Made by a program: the position numbers and the translations under genes. This document shows, in pieces, positions 30,771 to 38,983 of a stretch of 40,278 nt of DNA (its first letter is position 1; the number at the start of each line of letters is the position of its first letter). Source of the stretch: a virus; IMG/VR virus record IMGVR_UViG_3300009609_000035, positions 1 to 40,278 of that record; one strand, 5' to 3'. The notes under the pieces were generated by a model, which did not search any database, was not told the DNA's origin, and saw nothing but the letters and a program-made list of their open reading frames with translations.

Positions 30771-32176
30771 AAACCACCCGTTACCAAAGCAGCGAGGAAC
30801 GAACGATCCTGATTGCACTCCTGGTCCACGATGGGGTTCTGGCAAAAGTCTACCGTCACATGGGTCAGGATCACAGTCGCCCATTCAAGAGCAAGTGGTC
30901 CAATCTGATCGCCAAATGGTGTTTCGACTACTTCGCCAAATATCAGAGAGCCCCTCGCAAAGCCATTGAAGGAATCTTTTCAGAGTTTGCCCAATCCAGC
31001 CAGGACAAGGAATCGGTTGACCTCGTGGAAAACTTTCTGAGTGGGTTGGACGAAGAGTATCGCAGTATCGCCAAATCCATCAACGAGGACTACATCGTTG
31101 ACAAAGCTTCTGAATATTTTGATAGAATTCGACTTGCCCGTATGTCAGAAGCAATCGGGGACGCTTTGGAGAAAAACGATTTGGAGGAAGCCGCTCGGGC
31201 TCATTCCGAATACGAGCGCATCGAATTCGCCACTACGGGATGGCAGGACCCCCTCAGTCTGGAATTTCTCAAAGAGGTTTTTACTCGAAAGGATGACGAC
31301 GAACGATTGGTTGAATTTCCCGATGCCCTGGGAAAGTTCCTTTCTCCTTATCTCAAACGAAACAGTTTCATTTCCTTTGCCGGTCCTTCCAAGCGTGGCA
31401 AATCTTTCTGGCTTCAGGAGATTGTTTGGCGGGCTCTCAAACAACGTCGTCGCGTTCTCTACTACGTGCTGGGGGACATGTCCAAGGACGATGTCGGTCA
31501 TCGGTTGTGCATGAGGATGACTCGGAAACCTTTGCAGGAGGCAGAGGTTCACATTCCGGTTCGACTCCAAACTCCTGAATCACGGGACGATTCCGCCAAC
31601 GTCAAACTCAAAACTGAAAACCGATCCGGCTTGACCCCCAGGGACATTCGATTGGCACGAGAGAAATTTCTGGCCACCACGGGATCGAAGGAGTCCAGAT
31701 TGCATTTGAAGGTCGAAGGAGGAGATGTGATCTCAGCCAGCCAGATCGAGCAGGACATGAAACAATTCGGAAAGTTGGAGCAACCCCCTGACCTTGTGGT
31801 TGTTGATTATGCTGATCTACTGGCTCCTGAACCCCACACCAAAAATCAGGACTTTCGTCATCAGATCAATGCAACGTGGAAGATCCTCAGGCGTATCGCA
31901 CTGAGGAATCATTGTCTGGTGGTGACGGCAACCCAGACCGCTGCCACGGGCTACAGTGCATGGATTATTCGGAAGAAGGATTTTTCCGAGGATCGTAGAA
32001 AAAATGACCATGTGAGCGGGATGATTGGAATCAACCAGACCGAGAATGAGAAAGAGATGGGGATTTATCGATTAAATTGGATTGCGTTGAGAAACGGCAA
32101 GTGGTCCGAATCCCAGGTTGTTTGGACGGCTGGGGAACTCGCCATTGCCTGTCCTTGCATCATTTCCTCTTTCTGA
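30767..32176 (+). CDS. dnaB-like: DnaB-like replicative helicase
   Basis: 469 residues from TTG 30767, overlapping the previous TGA (TTGA). A helical N-terminal domain (about 1-155) precedes the RecA fold: Walker A in SFAGPSKRGKSFW (203-215), VLYYVLGDMSKDDVG, Walker B in LVVVDYADLLAPE (about 343-355) and HCLVVTATQTAATG. DnaB-type proteins unwind DNA ahead of the polymerase. The Walker A form SKRGKS differs from the common GxxGxGKT but keeps Lys and Ser. Confidence 0.8.
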   Translation: MKTTRYQSSEERTILIALLVHDGVLAKVYRHMGQDHSRPFKSKWSNLIAKWCFDYFAKYQRAPRKAIEGIFSEFAQSSQDKESVDLVENFLSGLDEEYRSIAKSINEDYIVDKASEYFDRIRLARMSEAIGDALEKNDLEEAARAHSEYERIEFATTGWQDPLSLEFLKEVFTRKDDDERLVEFPDALGKFLSPYLKRNSFISFAGPSKRGKSFWLQEIVWRALKQRRRVLYYVLGDMSKDDVGHRLCMRMTRKPLQEAEVHIPVRLQTPESRDDSANVKLKTENRSGLTPRDIRLAREKFLATTGSKESRLHLKVEGGDVISASQIEQDMKQFGKLEQPPDLVVVDYADLLAPEPHTKNQDFRHQINATWKILRRIALRNHCLVVTATQTAATGYSAWIIRKKDFSEDRRKNDHVSGMIGINQTENEKEMGIYRLNWIALRNGKWSESQVVWTAGELAIACPCIISSF

Positions 32177-32210
32177 ATAAAATAAATTTGGTTGTTCTGA
32201 ATCAATCCAT

Positions 32211-32218
32211 AGATAATA
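32211..32218 (+). promoter_or_regulatory. AGATAATA element in the gap before 32265
   Basis: TTGGTT (32188-32193) stands 18 bases before GATAAT, the best -35 partner seen for any copy. The GTG at 32227 (13 codons, ending in an ATGA overlap with 32265) could be a leader peptide; otherwise the gap 32177-32264 holds no gene. Confidence 0.4.
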
Positions 32219-32264
32219 AGAAAGACGTGAGAAACAACGAAACAAAACTGGAGAGCATAAAACG

Positions 32265-32921
32265 ATGAAAGTTACAAAAGCAGCCGCAGCCATTTTTCTG
32301 GTGGCTATTGGGATGTCCAGAGCCGATACCTGGGGAGTTGAAAAACTCACGGAGGCTTTGAAGCACACCGCCAGAAACAAGGAGGAATCCGAGATCCCTG
32401 AGGATCGGAGGAAGTCGTTCAAAAAACTGGTGGAGGCTGGCGACGACATCGAGGTGTTTGACAACGGCAAGGCCCCCGATCCTGAAAGGATGAAGGATGC
32501 GAAGAAGAAGCGGGTGGCCCGGCTGGTGAGCAACCAAAAGAGCCACACCAAAAACGTGAAATCAAAGAGGAAGAAGAAACAGAAACCGAAACACAAAGCC
32601 ATCAAGAAGGACAAGAAGCCCCGTGACTCTTTTGGTTGCATCCTGGGATCGATCTCAGCCAGAGTGAATGCTGTGGTCAACGGGAACTGGATGGACGAGG
32701 AAGAGATCGCCAAGAAGGCTGGCATGTCCTTGAAGAAGGCTCGGGGTCGTCTCTACTTTGCGGCTGACGATGGTGTTTACGAACGTCGTCGGCTGATTCA
32801 GTATCGGGTGATTCCGGGTGCGGCTGAGAAGAGAGCCCAAAAGAATTCGAAGCACCGGGTCCACAAGGTTCACAAGCCTCAGGGTGCCAAAACGGTCGTT
32901 GCGGAGAAAGAGGCTGCCTGA
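32265..32921 (+). CDS. Lys-rich, histone-like protein with winged-helix-like C-part
   Basis: 218 residues. The centre (about 85-120) is a Lys/Arg-rich tract (KSKRKKKQKPKHKAIKKDKK), flanked by a helical acidic N-terminal part and a C-terminal domain NGNWMDEEEIAKKAGMSLKK followed by ARGRLYFAADDGVYERRRL, which looks like a winged helix. The end is again basic. The N-terminus MKVTKAAAAIFLVAIGM looks hydrophobic but is probably part of a helix, with ATG 32313 as another start. A DNA-binding or compaction role is inferred from charge only. Confidence 0.5.
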   Translation: MKVTKAAAAIFLVAIGMSRADTWGVEKLTEALKHTARNKEESEIPEDRRKSFKKLVEAGDDIEVFDNGKAPDPERMKDAKKKRVARLVSNQKSHTKNVKSKRKKKQKPKHKAIKKDKKPRDSFGCILGSISARVNAVVNGNWMDEEEIAKKAGMSLKKARGRLYFAADDGVYERRRLIQYRVIPGAAEKRAQKNSKHRVHKVHKPQGAKTVVAEKEAA

Positions 32922-32956
32922 TTTCAAAAGGAGGATGCTCGGGGTGCTGATAACAA

Positions 32957-32997
32957 GAGACCGCGACTTGATAAAGGTTGCGGTCTCTTTCTTTTTC
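32957..32997 (+). terminator. Rho-independent terminator
   Basis: GAGACCGCGAC (32957-32967) pairs with GTTGCGGTCTC (32977-32987), 11 bp with one G-T pair and a 9-base loop, followed by TTTCTTTTTC. It ends the transcript of the Lys-rich protein. Confidence 0.85.
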
Positions 32998-33002
32998 AAA
33001 AG

Positions 33003-33010
33003 AGATAATA
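33003..33010 (+). promoter_or_regulatory. AGATAATA element after the terminator
   Basis: It lies 5 bases past the T-run and is followed by AGGAGG and ATG 33021. Here a normal ribosome site is present, so this transcript need not be leaderless. Confidence 0.45.
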
Positions 33011-33020
33011 GGAGGACGAA

Positions 33021-33212
33021 ATGTTAGACGACCTCGACAAAATGCCGTTCGGAAAACATCGGGGTGTTCCCATGCAGGATGTGCCAGCGAGTTACTTCCA
33101 CTTCCTATGGACCAACGGATTGAAGGACGACAAGCGGTCCGACGTGGCCAACTACATCCGACGCAACCTCGACGCTTTGAAGAAAGAACACCCAGACGGG
33201 ATTTGGAGCTAA
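33021..33212 (+). CDS. DUF3820-type small protein
   Basis: 63 residues: LDDLDKMPFGKHRGVPMQDV, then PASYFHFLWTNGLKDDKRSD and a final helix. The MPFGKxxGxPxxxVPxxYxxWL pattern is DUF3820, found in bacteria and phages; function not established. AGGAGG six bases before ATG is one of the best ribosome sites in the window. Confidence 0.75.
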   Translation: MLDDLDKMPFGKHRGVPMQDVPASYFHFLWTNGLKDDKRSDVANYIRRNLDALKKEHPDGIWS

Positions 33213-33217
33213 AGATT

Positions 33218-33442
33218 ATGTTTAGTTTGAAAGAAAAACAATACATCGCTGAGGAAATTGAGAAACTTCTCTTATCATTGAAACATCCAGAGATGCCAAC
33301 AGAAAAACCTGTGTTCCATCTCCATGTGGGTGGGAAGGAAAGTTGGTCTTGGGCGGATATAAAACCCAATTGGACGTTTACTTCGGAGAACCCACCGGGG
33401 GTTAATGTATTCAATGAAATTGCCCGTGACATACTGCCGTAA
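33218..33442 (+). CDS. unknown small protein
   Basis: 74 residues from ATG 33218: a helical start (MFSLKEKQYIAEEIEKLLLS) and a beta second half (PVFHLHVGGKESWSWADI, NWTFTSENPP). The longer frame from 32978 crosses the terminator and is rejected. It shares one base with the clamp gene start (TAATG). No family recognised. Confidence 0.55.
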   Translation: MFSLKEKQYIAEEIEKLLLSLKHPEMPTEKPVFHLHVGGKESWSWADIKPNWTFTSENPPGVNVFNEIARDILP

Positions 33443-35262
33443 TGAAAATAAACCGAGAGAATCTTCTAAACGATTTAGCAACTGTCAGAGCCGGACTTTC
33501 CCAGCGGGAGTTCCTTGAACAGAGCAGTTGTCTATCGGCTGAAACAATTATTCACACCTTGGGGGGCGATTTCACAATTGCTAACCTCCTTTCCAGAAAG
33601 GTCACTGACTTTTTGGTTTACAGCACCGATGGAGAAAAATTGGTGATAGGTGAGGCGTTTGGTTTACGTAAGACCCGATCCAACGCTGAAGTGTTTCAAG
33701 TGGTATTTGATACGGGGCATTCCATTAAGCTAACAGCAGATCATCTTCTCTTGATGAAGGATGGTTCATACCGCCCCGTTTGTGAACTGGAAAGGGGTGA
33801 TTCGGTAATGCCTTTCAATCACCGTTTCGATCAAGGGTATTACCACATTCATGCTTATCTCGATACTGGTCGAGTTCGGGCGCATGAGTGGGTGTTTGAG
33901 CAGACACAAGGCAAAAGAAAGCAAGGATACCATGTCCATCACAAAGATTTGAATTCTTGGAACAACTCTCCAGACAATCTTGAACAGTTAAAACTATCTA
34001 CCCACTTGGGACTTCATACTAAATTGAATCCACCTGCGCGGATGCCCCATGTTCGGGCTTTGCAAAGCCAAAGGATGATGGGAAACAAAATCTCTCCTTC
34101 AAAAAAACCTTGGTTGTCTATTGCTTTGAAAGGAAATAAGAACGCTGCCAAGAAAGGATTGGATTTCAGAGAAGACAAAAGAGGAATCCACCCAAGACCG
34201 ACAATCAATCATAAAGTGGTTTCTGTTGAGTGCGCTGGTCGTGAGGATGTGTATGATCTGTCAGTCCACAAGTATCATAATTTCGCTGCCAATGGGGTTT
34301 TTGTTCATAACTGTTTTGTCTTCGATGGCGGATATGTCATCACTTTCAACGACGAAATCTCTTGCCGCAAGAAAGTCGATTTGGGTGTCACGGGAGCTGT
34401 GCAGGCCGCTCCACTGATCTCCATCCTCGAAAAGATGGACGACGAAGACCTGGAGGTCCGAGAGAACGAGAAAGGAGAACTGGAATTCAAAGGCAAGCGC
34501 AAAGCCTTCGGTGTGACCAAGGAATCCGAGATTCACCTGCCCGTGGACAAGGTGGAACAACCTTCCAAGTGGCACGATTTATCGAAAGAATTCACAGAAG
34601 CAGTCGGACTGGTGAAACATTGCGTCAGCACCGACGAATCCAATTTCAAACTGTGTTGCATTCACCTTGCACCTGAATGGGTTGAGGCGTGTGACAACCT
34701 CCAGATCATGAGGGTCCACATCAAAACAGGTTTGAAGCGGTCGGTGCTGGTGCGTGGAACGTCCCTTGGTCACATTGTTTCGCTGGCCATGGACAGGATT
34801 GCACTGACTGAGTCATGGATTCATTTTAAGAATCAGAATGGACTCGTTTTTTCCTGCCGACGACACACCGAGGAATATCACCCCCTCGACAAAATTCTTC
34901 AGTTCAAAGGACACCCGATTGTCATTCCCAAGGGATTGGCTGAAGCCAGTGATCGAGCTTCTGTATTCGCCATGGACAAGGCAGGGGATGCATTGTGTGA
35001 AGTCCGATTGAAGGATGGGGTGATTAGGATCAAAGGACAAGGGCTGAGTGGGTGGTTCAAAGAGGTTCGGAAAGTTTCCTACAACGGTCCACCGATGGAA
35101 TTCGTCATCGCTCCTGAACTCCTCAAACACATCTCTGAAAATTATCAGGATGCCGAGATCACCAAAACGAAATTGAAGGTGGTGGGTGGGAGCTGGGTTT
35201 ACTGCTCTGTGCTGGGGCAGCCGAAGGAAGAGGAAGAAGAGACTGAGGAGGCAGAAGAATAG
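33442..35262 (+). CDS. DNA sliding clamp (DnaN-like) interrupted by an intein
   Basis: 606 residues translated, of which residues 30-290 are an intein (next entry). Joined exteins give about 345 residues: MKINRENLLNDLATVRAGLS...QSS joined to CFVFDGGYVITFNDEISCRK. The rest looks like a beta-clamp: ISILEKMDDEDLEVRENEKG, the Lys/Arg-rich central part, VKHCVSTDESNFKLCC and the final strands FVIAPELLKHISENYQDAEI and VVGGSWVYCSVLGQPK. Clamps tether the polymerase to DNA. Here the clamp loader gene (38984) and polymerase lie downstream. The C-terminal acidic tail (EEEEETEEAEE) is unusual for a clamp. Confidence 0.7.
   Translation: MKINRENLLNDLATVRAGLSQREFLEQSSCLSAETIIHTLGGDFTIANLLSRKVTDFLVYSTDGEKLVIGEAFGLRKTRSNAEVFQVVFDTGHSIKLTADHLLLMKDGSYRPVCELERGDSVMPFNHRFDQGYYHIHAYLDTGRVRAHEWVFEQTQGKRKQGYHVHHKDLNSWNNSPDNLEQLKLSTHLGLHTKLNPPARMPHVRALQSQRMMGNKISPSKKPWLSIALKGNKNAAKKGLDFREDKRGIHPRPTINHKVVSVECAGREDVYDLSVHKYHNFAANGVFVHNCFVFDGGYVITFNDEISCRKKVDLGVTGAVQAAPLISILEKMDDEDLEVRENEKGELEFKGKRKAFGVTKESEIHLPVDKVEQPSKWHDLSKEFTEAVGLVKHCVSTDESNFKLCCIHLAPEWVEACDNLQIMRVHIKTGLKRSVLVRGTSLGHIVSLAMDRIALTESWIHFKNQNGLVFSCRRHTEEYHPLDKILQFKGHPIVIPKGLAEASDRASVFAMDKAGDALCEVRLKDGVIRIKGQGLSGWFKEVRKVSYNGPPMEFVIAPELLKHISENYQDAEITKTKLKVVGGSWVYCSVLGQPKEEEEETEEAEE
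33529..34311 (+). mobile_element. intein with HNH homing endonuclease motif
   Basis: 261 residues, Cys30 to Asn290 of the host protein. Block A is CLSAETIIHTLGGDF, block B has GHSIKLTADHLLL (the TxxH signature), and block F is VYDLSVHKYHNFAANG with block G VFVHN followed by Cys291 as the +1 nucleophile. The middle has YHVHHKDLNSWNNSPDNLEQ, an HNH nuclease motif. All splicing residues are present, so self-splicing is expected. Codons of first Cys and last Asn are at 33529 and 34309. Confidence 0.9.
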
Positions 35263-35291
35263 AGTTTCGGTCAGAAAGAAAAAACAAAATT

Positions 35292-35558
35292 ATGAAAATA
35301 AAACTAACTATTGTCTCACTGCTTCTGCTGTTGTTCTGTGGTTGCAAAAGCACAACCTTTCAAGACATCAACCGTGGCATCAAAGTCACTGACCGAAGAT
35401 TTTTTATGTTCACGGCTGCGGACGTTTTGTTCGAAGCCAACTCCAATGGCGTTTCCAGGATCACAGTGAAAGCGGAAAGTCGTCCTGACGTGGAAGCCAT
35501 CGAAGCTGCGACCCGAGGACTGGGAGAAGGCATCGCCAAAGGAGTTGTCCCTCGTTAA
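35292..35558 (+). CDS. small lipoprotein in the replication block
   Basis: 88 residues starting MKIKLTIVSLLLLLFCGCKS, a signal peptide with lipobox LFCG-C. The mature part (TTFQDINRGIKVTDRRFFMF, VSRITVKAESRPDVEAIEAA) has no known domain. Lipoproteins away from lysis genes often act in superinfection exclusion or host modification. This is inference. It lies between the clamp and the UDG-exonuclease genes, ending one base before the latter's start. Confidence 0.7.
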   Translation: MKIKLTIVSLLLLLFCGCKSTTFQDINRGIKVTDRRFFMFTAADVLFEANSNGVSRITVKAESRPDVEAIEAATRGLGEGIAKGVVPR

Positions 35559-36740
35559 ATGCAAGGATTCTTTGCCTCATCCACCGTCCAACAGGAAAAA
35601 CCTGTTGGACTTGTGCCGCGTTGTGGGGCGTGCGGCCTACTCAAGGGATGCCAGAGCCCAAAGATGAAACCCTACGGAAAGGGCAGGCAGGGAGTGTTGG
35701 TAGTGGGTGAGGCTCCTGGAAAAACTGAAGATGAGGAAGGACGACCCTTCATCGGCAAAGCAGGAGAGTTTCTCCGCGACACTCTGGACGATTTAGGAAT
35801 CGATCTGGACCGAGACGCTCTCACGACCAACGCATTGATTTGCCGACCTCCTGGCAACAAGATCCAGGACCCGAGGCAGATCGATTACTGCCGGCCGAAT
35901 CTCATCAACACCATTAACGAATTCAAACCCAGAGTAATCGTGACTCTCGGTGGGTCTGCGTTGCATAGCGTGCTGGCACCCTATTGGAAGGACGACATCG
36001 GTCCATTGGAACGGTGGACGGGATGGACCATCCCACTGGAGCAGCATTGGGTCTGCCCCACCTATCATCCTTCGTATTTGCTGAGGATGAAAAATCCACT
36101 CCTCGACAAGCTGTTCAAAAAACATTTAGAGAGAGCGTTCAACATCGAAGATGATACACCCGCACGTCCTGATCTTTCCAAAGAAGTTGAAATTATTTAC
36201 GACGACCGAGAGGCTGCGGAAGCGATTCTGGAAATGGGTCGAGCAGGTGGTTTTGTTGCGGTCGATTACGAAACGAATTGCCTCAAACCCGAGTGGCCAA
36301 GAGCACAGATTTATTCGTGTGCTCTCTCGAACAAACATCAAACAATTTCTTATCCATGGGTAGGTAGTGCTATCGGGGCGACTGGGGGGTTCCTTCAATC
36401 TGATCGGACTCGGAAGATAGCGAGTAATATCAAAATGGAGGAACGATGGACGTTGAAAAATTTTGGATGGGGTGTGACTAATTGGAACTGGGATACGATG
36501 CTCGCCGCCCATTGCTTAGACAACCGTGAGGGCATTACGTCCATCAAGTTTCAAGCATTCGTGAAGTTGGGCATCCCGACCTACAACGCCAACATTGAAC
36601 CCTATTTGTTCAGCAGCAAAAATTCTCCCTACAATCGAATCCAGGAAATCGAAATGAAGGATCTCCTTCTGTATGGAGGAGTGGATGCTTTTGCTGAACG
36701 TGAGGTGGCTATCCTGCAAATGAAGGAGATGGGGCTGTGA
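35559..36740 (+). CDS. fusion of family 4 uracil-DNA glycosylase and Pol I-type 3'-5' exonuclease
   Basis: 393 residues. The N-terminal UDG4 domain (about 1-195) has Cys22/Cys25 (RCGACGLLKGC) and Cys93/Cys109 for the Fe-S cluster, GEAPGKTEDEEGRPFIGKAG, LICRPPGNK and HPSYLLR. The C-terminal domain (about 205-393) is a DnaQ-like exonuclease: FVAVDYETNCLKP (ExoI), the WDTMLAAHCL region (ExoII) and LLLYGGVDAFAE (ExoIII). It corresponds to the proofreading half of Pol I. The polymerase half is the gene at 36977. SPO1-type polymerases are known to carry a UDG-like domain as well. Confidence 0.8.
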   Translation: MQGFFASSTVQQEKPVGLVPRCGACGLLKGCQSPKMKPYGKGRQGVLVVGEAPGKTEDEEGRPFIGKAGEFLRDTLDDLGIDLDRDALTTNALICRPPGNKIQDPRQIDYCRPNLINTINEFKPRVIVTLGGSALHSVLAPYWKDDIGPLERWTGWTIPLEQHWVCPTYHPSYLLRMKNPLLDKLFKKHLERAFNIEDDTPARPDLSKEVEIIYDDREAAEAILEMGRAGGFVAVDYETNCLKPEWPRAQIYSCALSNKHQTISYPWVGSAIGATGGFLQSDRTRKIASNIKMEERWTLKNFGWGVTNWNWDTMLAAHCLDNREGITSIKFQAFVKLGIPTYNANIEPYLFSSKNSPYNRIQEIEMKDLLLYGGVDAFAEREVAILQMKEMGL

Positions 36741-36786
36741 ATTGGGGCGGCGTTGTGTTCTTCCTCCTGCAACAAATTTACTTTTT

Positions 36787-36984
36787 ATGAAAGAAGATAA
36801 GGGCAAGTGGATTGAACGCCTCTACCGTCCAGTTGGGGAGGAGAAACACGACATTCCATATCTTAACGAAATGGTAGCAGATGTAGCAGGGAAAGCCTGC
36901 AAGAAAGCCTACATTCGAGGCATATGGCACGCCACCATCCTTTCTAACGTGATTTGGATCCTAATCTCAATTTTCTGTGGTTAA
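36787..36984 (+). CDS. 65-residue tail-anchored membrane protein
   Basis: ATG 36787: a polar, charged N-terminal part (MKEDKGKWIERLYRPVGEEK) and a C-terminal hydrophobic helix (ATILSNVIWILISIFCG). It sits exactly between the exonuclease and polymerase genes and overlaps the polymerase start by 8 bases. No homologue is recognised. It may couple the polymerase to the membrane, or be an unrelated insert. Confidence 0.55.
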   Translation: MKEDKGKWIERLYRPVGEEKHDIPYLNEMVADVAGKACKKAYIRGIWHATILSNVIWILISIFCG

Positions 36985-38509
36985 TCTCTCCAAACATATC
37001 AAGGTCAACGCTCTCCGACAGGAGGGTTATCAACTGTTCCAAGACGGTTTGATCGAACTGTCCCGCATCGAAGCCAACGGCATTCGAATCGATGTCCCCC
37101 GCCTGCAACAGACCAAGATCGACATCAAAGAAAAGATTAGGACACTTCGTGAAGAACTGGAGCAAGAGGAACCCTGGAAGATTTGGAGAAAACTTTACGG
37201 ATCAAAAACCAATATCACCTCCCGTGACCAACTGGAGCGGGTCCTCCACAAGGAGATGGGCTACGAAGTCCTGACTCGGACTGCGACGGGTAGAGCACAG
37301 ATGAATGAAGAAGCCCTTCAGGAGATCGGACTTCCATTCACGAAGAAACTGATTCGACTCTTCAAATACGAGAAAGCCTATGGCACTTATCTTAAAGGCA
37401 TCGAACGAGAGATTGTCGGGGGCAGAATCCATCCCAGTTTCAATCTCCATCTTGCACGCTCTTTTCGATCTTCATGTAACGATCCAAACTTCCAAAATAT
37501 GCCAATACGGGACAAGGAGGTGTCCGAATTGGTTCGAGGTCACATCATTTCCTCCCCAGGGAATGCAATTGTTGAGAATGACTTTAGAGGGCTAGAAGTT
37601 TTCATTTCCGCTGCCTATCACGCCGACCCGGTATTCATCAAATACATTAAGGGAGTCAACGGGGAGGATATGCACAAGGACATGGCCATCCAGATTTACA
37701 AACTGGAAAAGGTCTGGGAAAAACTCGATCCGAAGATGGCCAAGGACATTCGCTACGGGGCGAAGAACAGATTTGTTTTCCCTCAATTCTACGGTGACTA
37801 CTACGTGGCATGTGCCAGGAACTGTTGGGAATGGATTCGACAAGGAAAACTGAAAGGATCGGACGGAGAATCTCTCTACAAACATTTGAAGCGTCAAGGC
37901 ATCAGCGAACTTGGTGAATGCAATCCCGAGGAGAGGCCGAGACCTGGGACCTTCGAGGCTCACATGAAAGCAGTCGAGGATGATTTTTGGGGCCGACGAT
38001 TCAAGGTTTACAACCAGTGGCGTCGAGATTGGTATAGTGCCTACCTCGAAAAGGGATACTTTGATTTACTGAGTGGATTCAGAGTGTTTGGGTCGTTCAA
38101 GAAAAATGCCGTGGTCAACTACCCCGTCCAGGGCTCTGCTTTTCATTGCCTTCTGTGGAGTCTGATCCGAGTGAATCGACTGCTGCGTAAACACAAAATG
38201 AAGTCGATGATCGTGGGACAGATTCACGACAGTCTTGTGTCCGATGTCAGGACCAGTGAACTGCGCGACTTCCTTGAAATTGTTGAGAAAGTGACAACGG
38301 TGGACCTAAAGGAAACGTGGAAGTGGATCACGGTGCCACTGGAGATCGAATACGAAATCGCTCCTGAGGGTGCGAATTGGTTCCAGAAAAAGGAAATCAA
38401 GACACTGAACGACAAACCCGGTTTCAAGAACGGACGATTCCTGCATCCCAAAGACCCAACCAGATCAACGACTGATCCAATCAAATTTCTGAAAACATTA
38501 GCAATATGA
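36977..38509 (+). CDS. family A DNA polymerase, polymerase domain only
   Basis: 510 residues from GTG 36977 (MVNLSKHIKVNALRQEGYQL, then LIELSRIEANGIRIDVPRL). Palm and fingers motifs are present: motif A VENDFRGLEVFISA (Asp202, Glu207), motif B DIRYGAKNRFVFPQFYGD (Arg259, Lys263, Tyr272-Gly273) and motif C VGQIHDSLVSD (His417, Asp418). Ser419 stands where many Pol I have Glu. There is no exonuclease domain; it is supplied by the protein at 35559. The thumb/fingers linker around 150-200 (FNLHLARSFRSSCNDPNFQN) is typical. Motif B has one more residue than E. coli Pol I. It overlaps the next gene by ATGA. Confidence 0.85.
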   Translation: MVNLSKHIKVNALRQEGYQLFQDGLIELSRIEANGIRIDVPRLQQTKIDIKEKIRTLREELEQEEPWKIWRKLYGSKTNITSRDQLERVLHKEMGYEVLTRTATGRAQMNEEALQEIGLPFTKKLIRLFKYEKAYGTYLKGIEREIVGGRIHPSFNLHLARSFRSSCNDPNFQNMPIRDKEVSELVRGHIISSPGNAIVENDFRGLEVFISAAYHADPVFIKYIKGVNGEDMHKDMAIQIYKLEKVWEKLDPKMAKDIRYGAKNRFVFPQFYGDYYVACARNCWEWIRQGKLKGSDGESLYKHLKRQGISELGECNPEERPRPGTFEAHMKAVEDDFWGRRFKVYNQWRRDWYSAYLEKGYFDLLSGFRVFGSFKKNAVVNYPVQGSAFHCLLWSLIRVNRLLRKHKMKSMIVGQIHDSLVSDVRTSELRDFLEIVEKVTTVDLKETWKWITVPLEIEYEIAPEGANWFQKKEIKTLNDKPGFKNGRFLHPKDPTRSTTDPIKFLKTLAI

Positions 38510-38982
38510 ATGTATTACAAGATTGGGTAACGGAGTTGCCACTTATGCAACAAACAGTCCTACTCACAGCTACGCGAGCACCGGATGGAATTCGTAAAAC
38601 ACATCCTGTAAAAACTCTATGTCGTTGGTTGAGGCGGTGCTACTTGATTTCAGCATTTGATAAATGCGTTCTGGAAACCTCACTTGATCCGCGTGGAGGA
38701 AGTTTTATGGGACCGTGCCAATCCAATGAAGTCCGTGACATCGATCACGCCATGGATCTTTATATTGAATGTGGTGATCAAATCCCGCTTCATTTTCACT
38801 TCCATTTGATGCAAGCCGCAGAAATTCTTGGTTACAAACATCCTGAAGTTTTCAAACGGAAATGGTGGAACGTTTTCTATCTCAGGCTTGTGGCCTTTGG
38901 TCATTTGAATCCAGAGACGCAAGAACAAATGGAAAAACGATTAAGTGACGTGAAGGAGAACTGGGAAGCTAGAGAAGCATAA
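38506..38982 (+). CDS. conserved-type phage protein after polymerase
   Basis: 158 residues. Landmarks: GIRKTHPVKTLCRWLRRCYL, NEVRDIDHAMDLYIECGDQI, PLHFHFHLMQAAEILGYKHP and RKWWNVFYLRLVAFGHLNPE. The last resembles a small helical protein common beside phage polymerase and recombination genes, function unknown. It is coupled to the polymerase gene by ATGA and ends one base before the clamp loader ATG. Confidence 0.65.
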   Translation: MNVLQDWVTELPLMQQTVLLTATRAPDGIRKTHPVKTLCRWLRRCYLISAFDKCVLETSLDPRGGSFMGPCQSNEVRDIDHAMDLYIECGDQIPLHFHFHLMQAAEILGYKHPEVFKRKWWNVFYLRLVAFGHLNPETQEQMEKRLSDVKENWEAREA

Positions 38983-38983
38983 T

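Noticed and set aside
32265-32313. Signal peptide on the Lys-rich protein
   Set aside because: The hydrophobic stretch is short and Ala-rich, and a secreted DNA-binding-type protein makes little sense; a cytoplasmic helix or later start is more likely.
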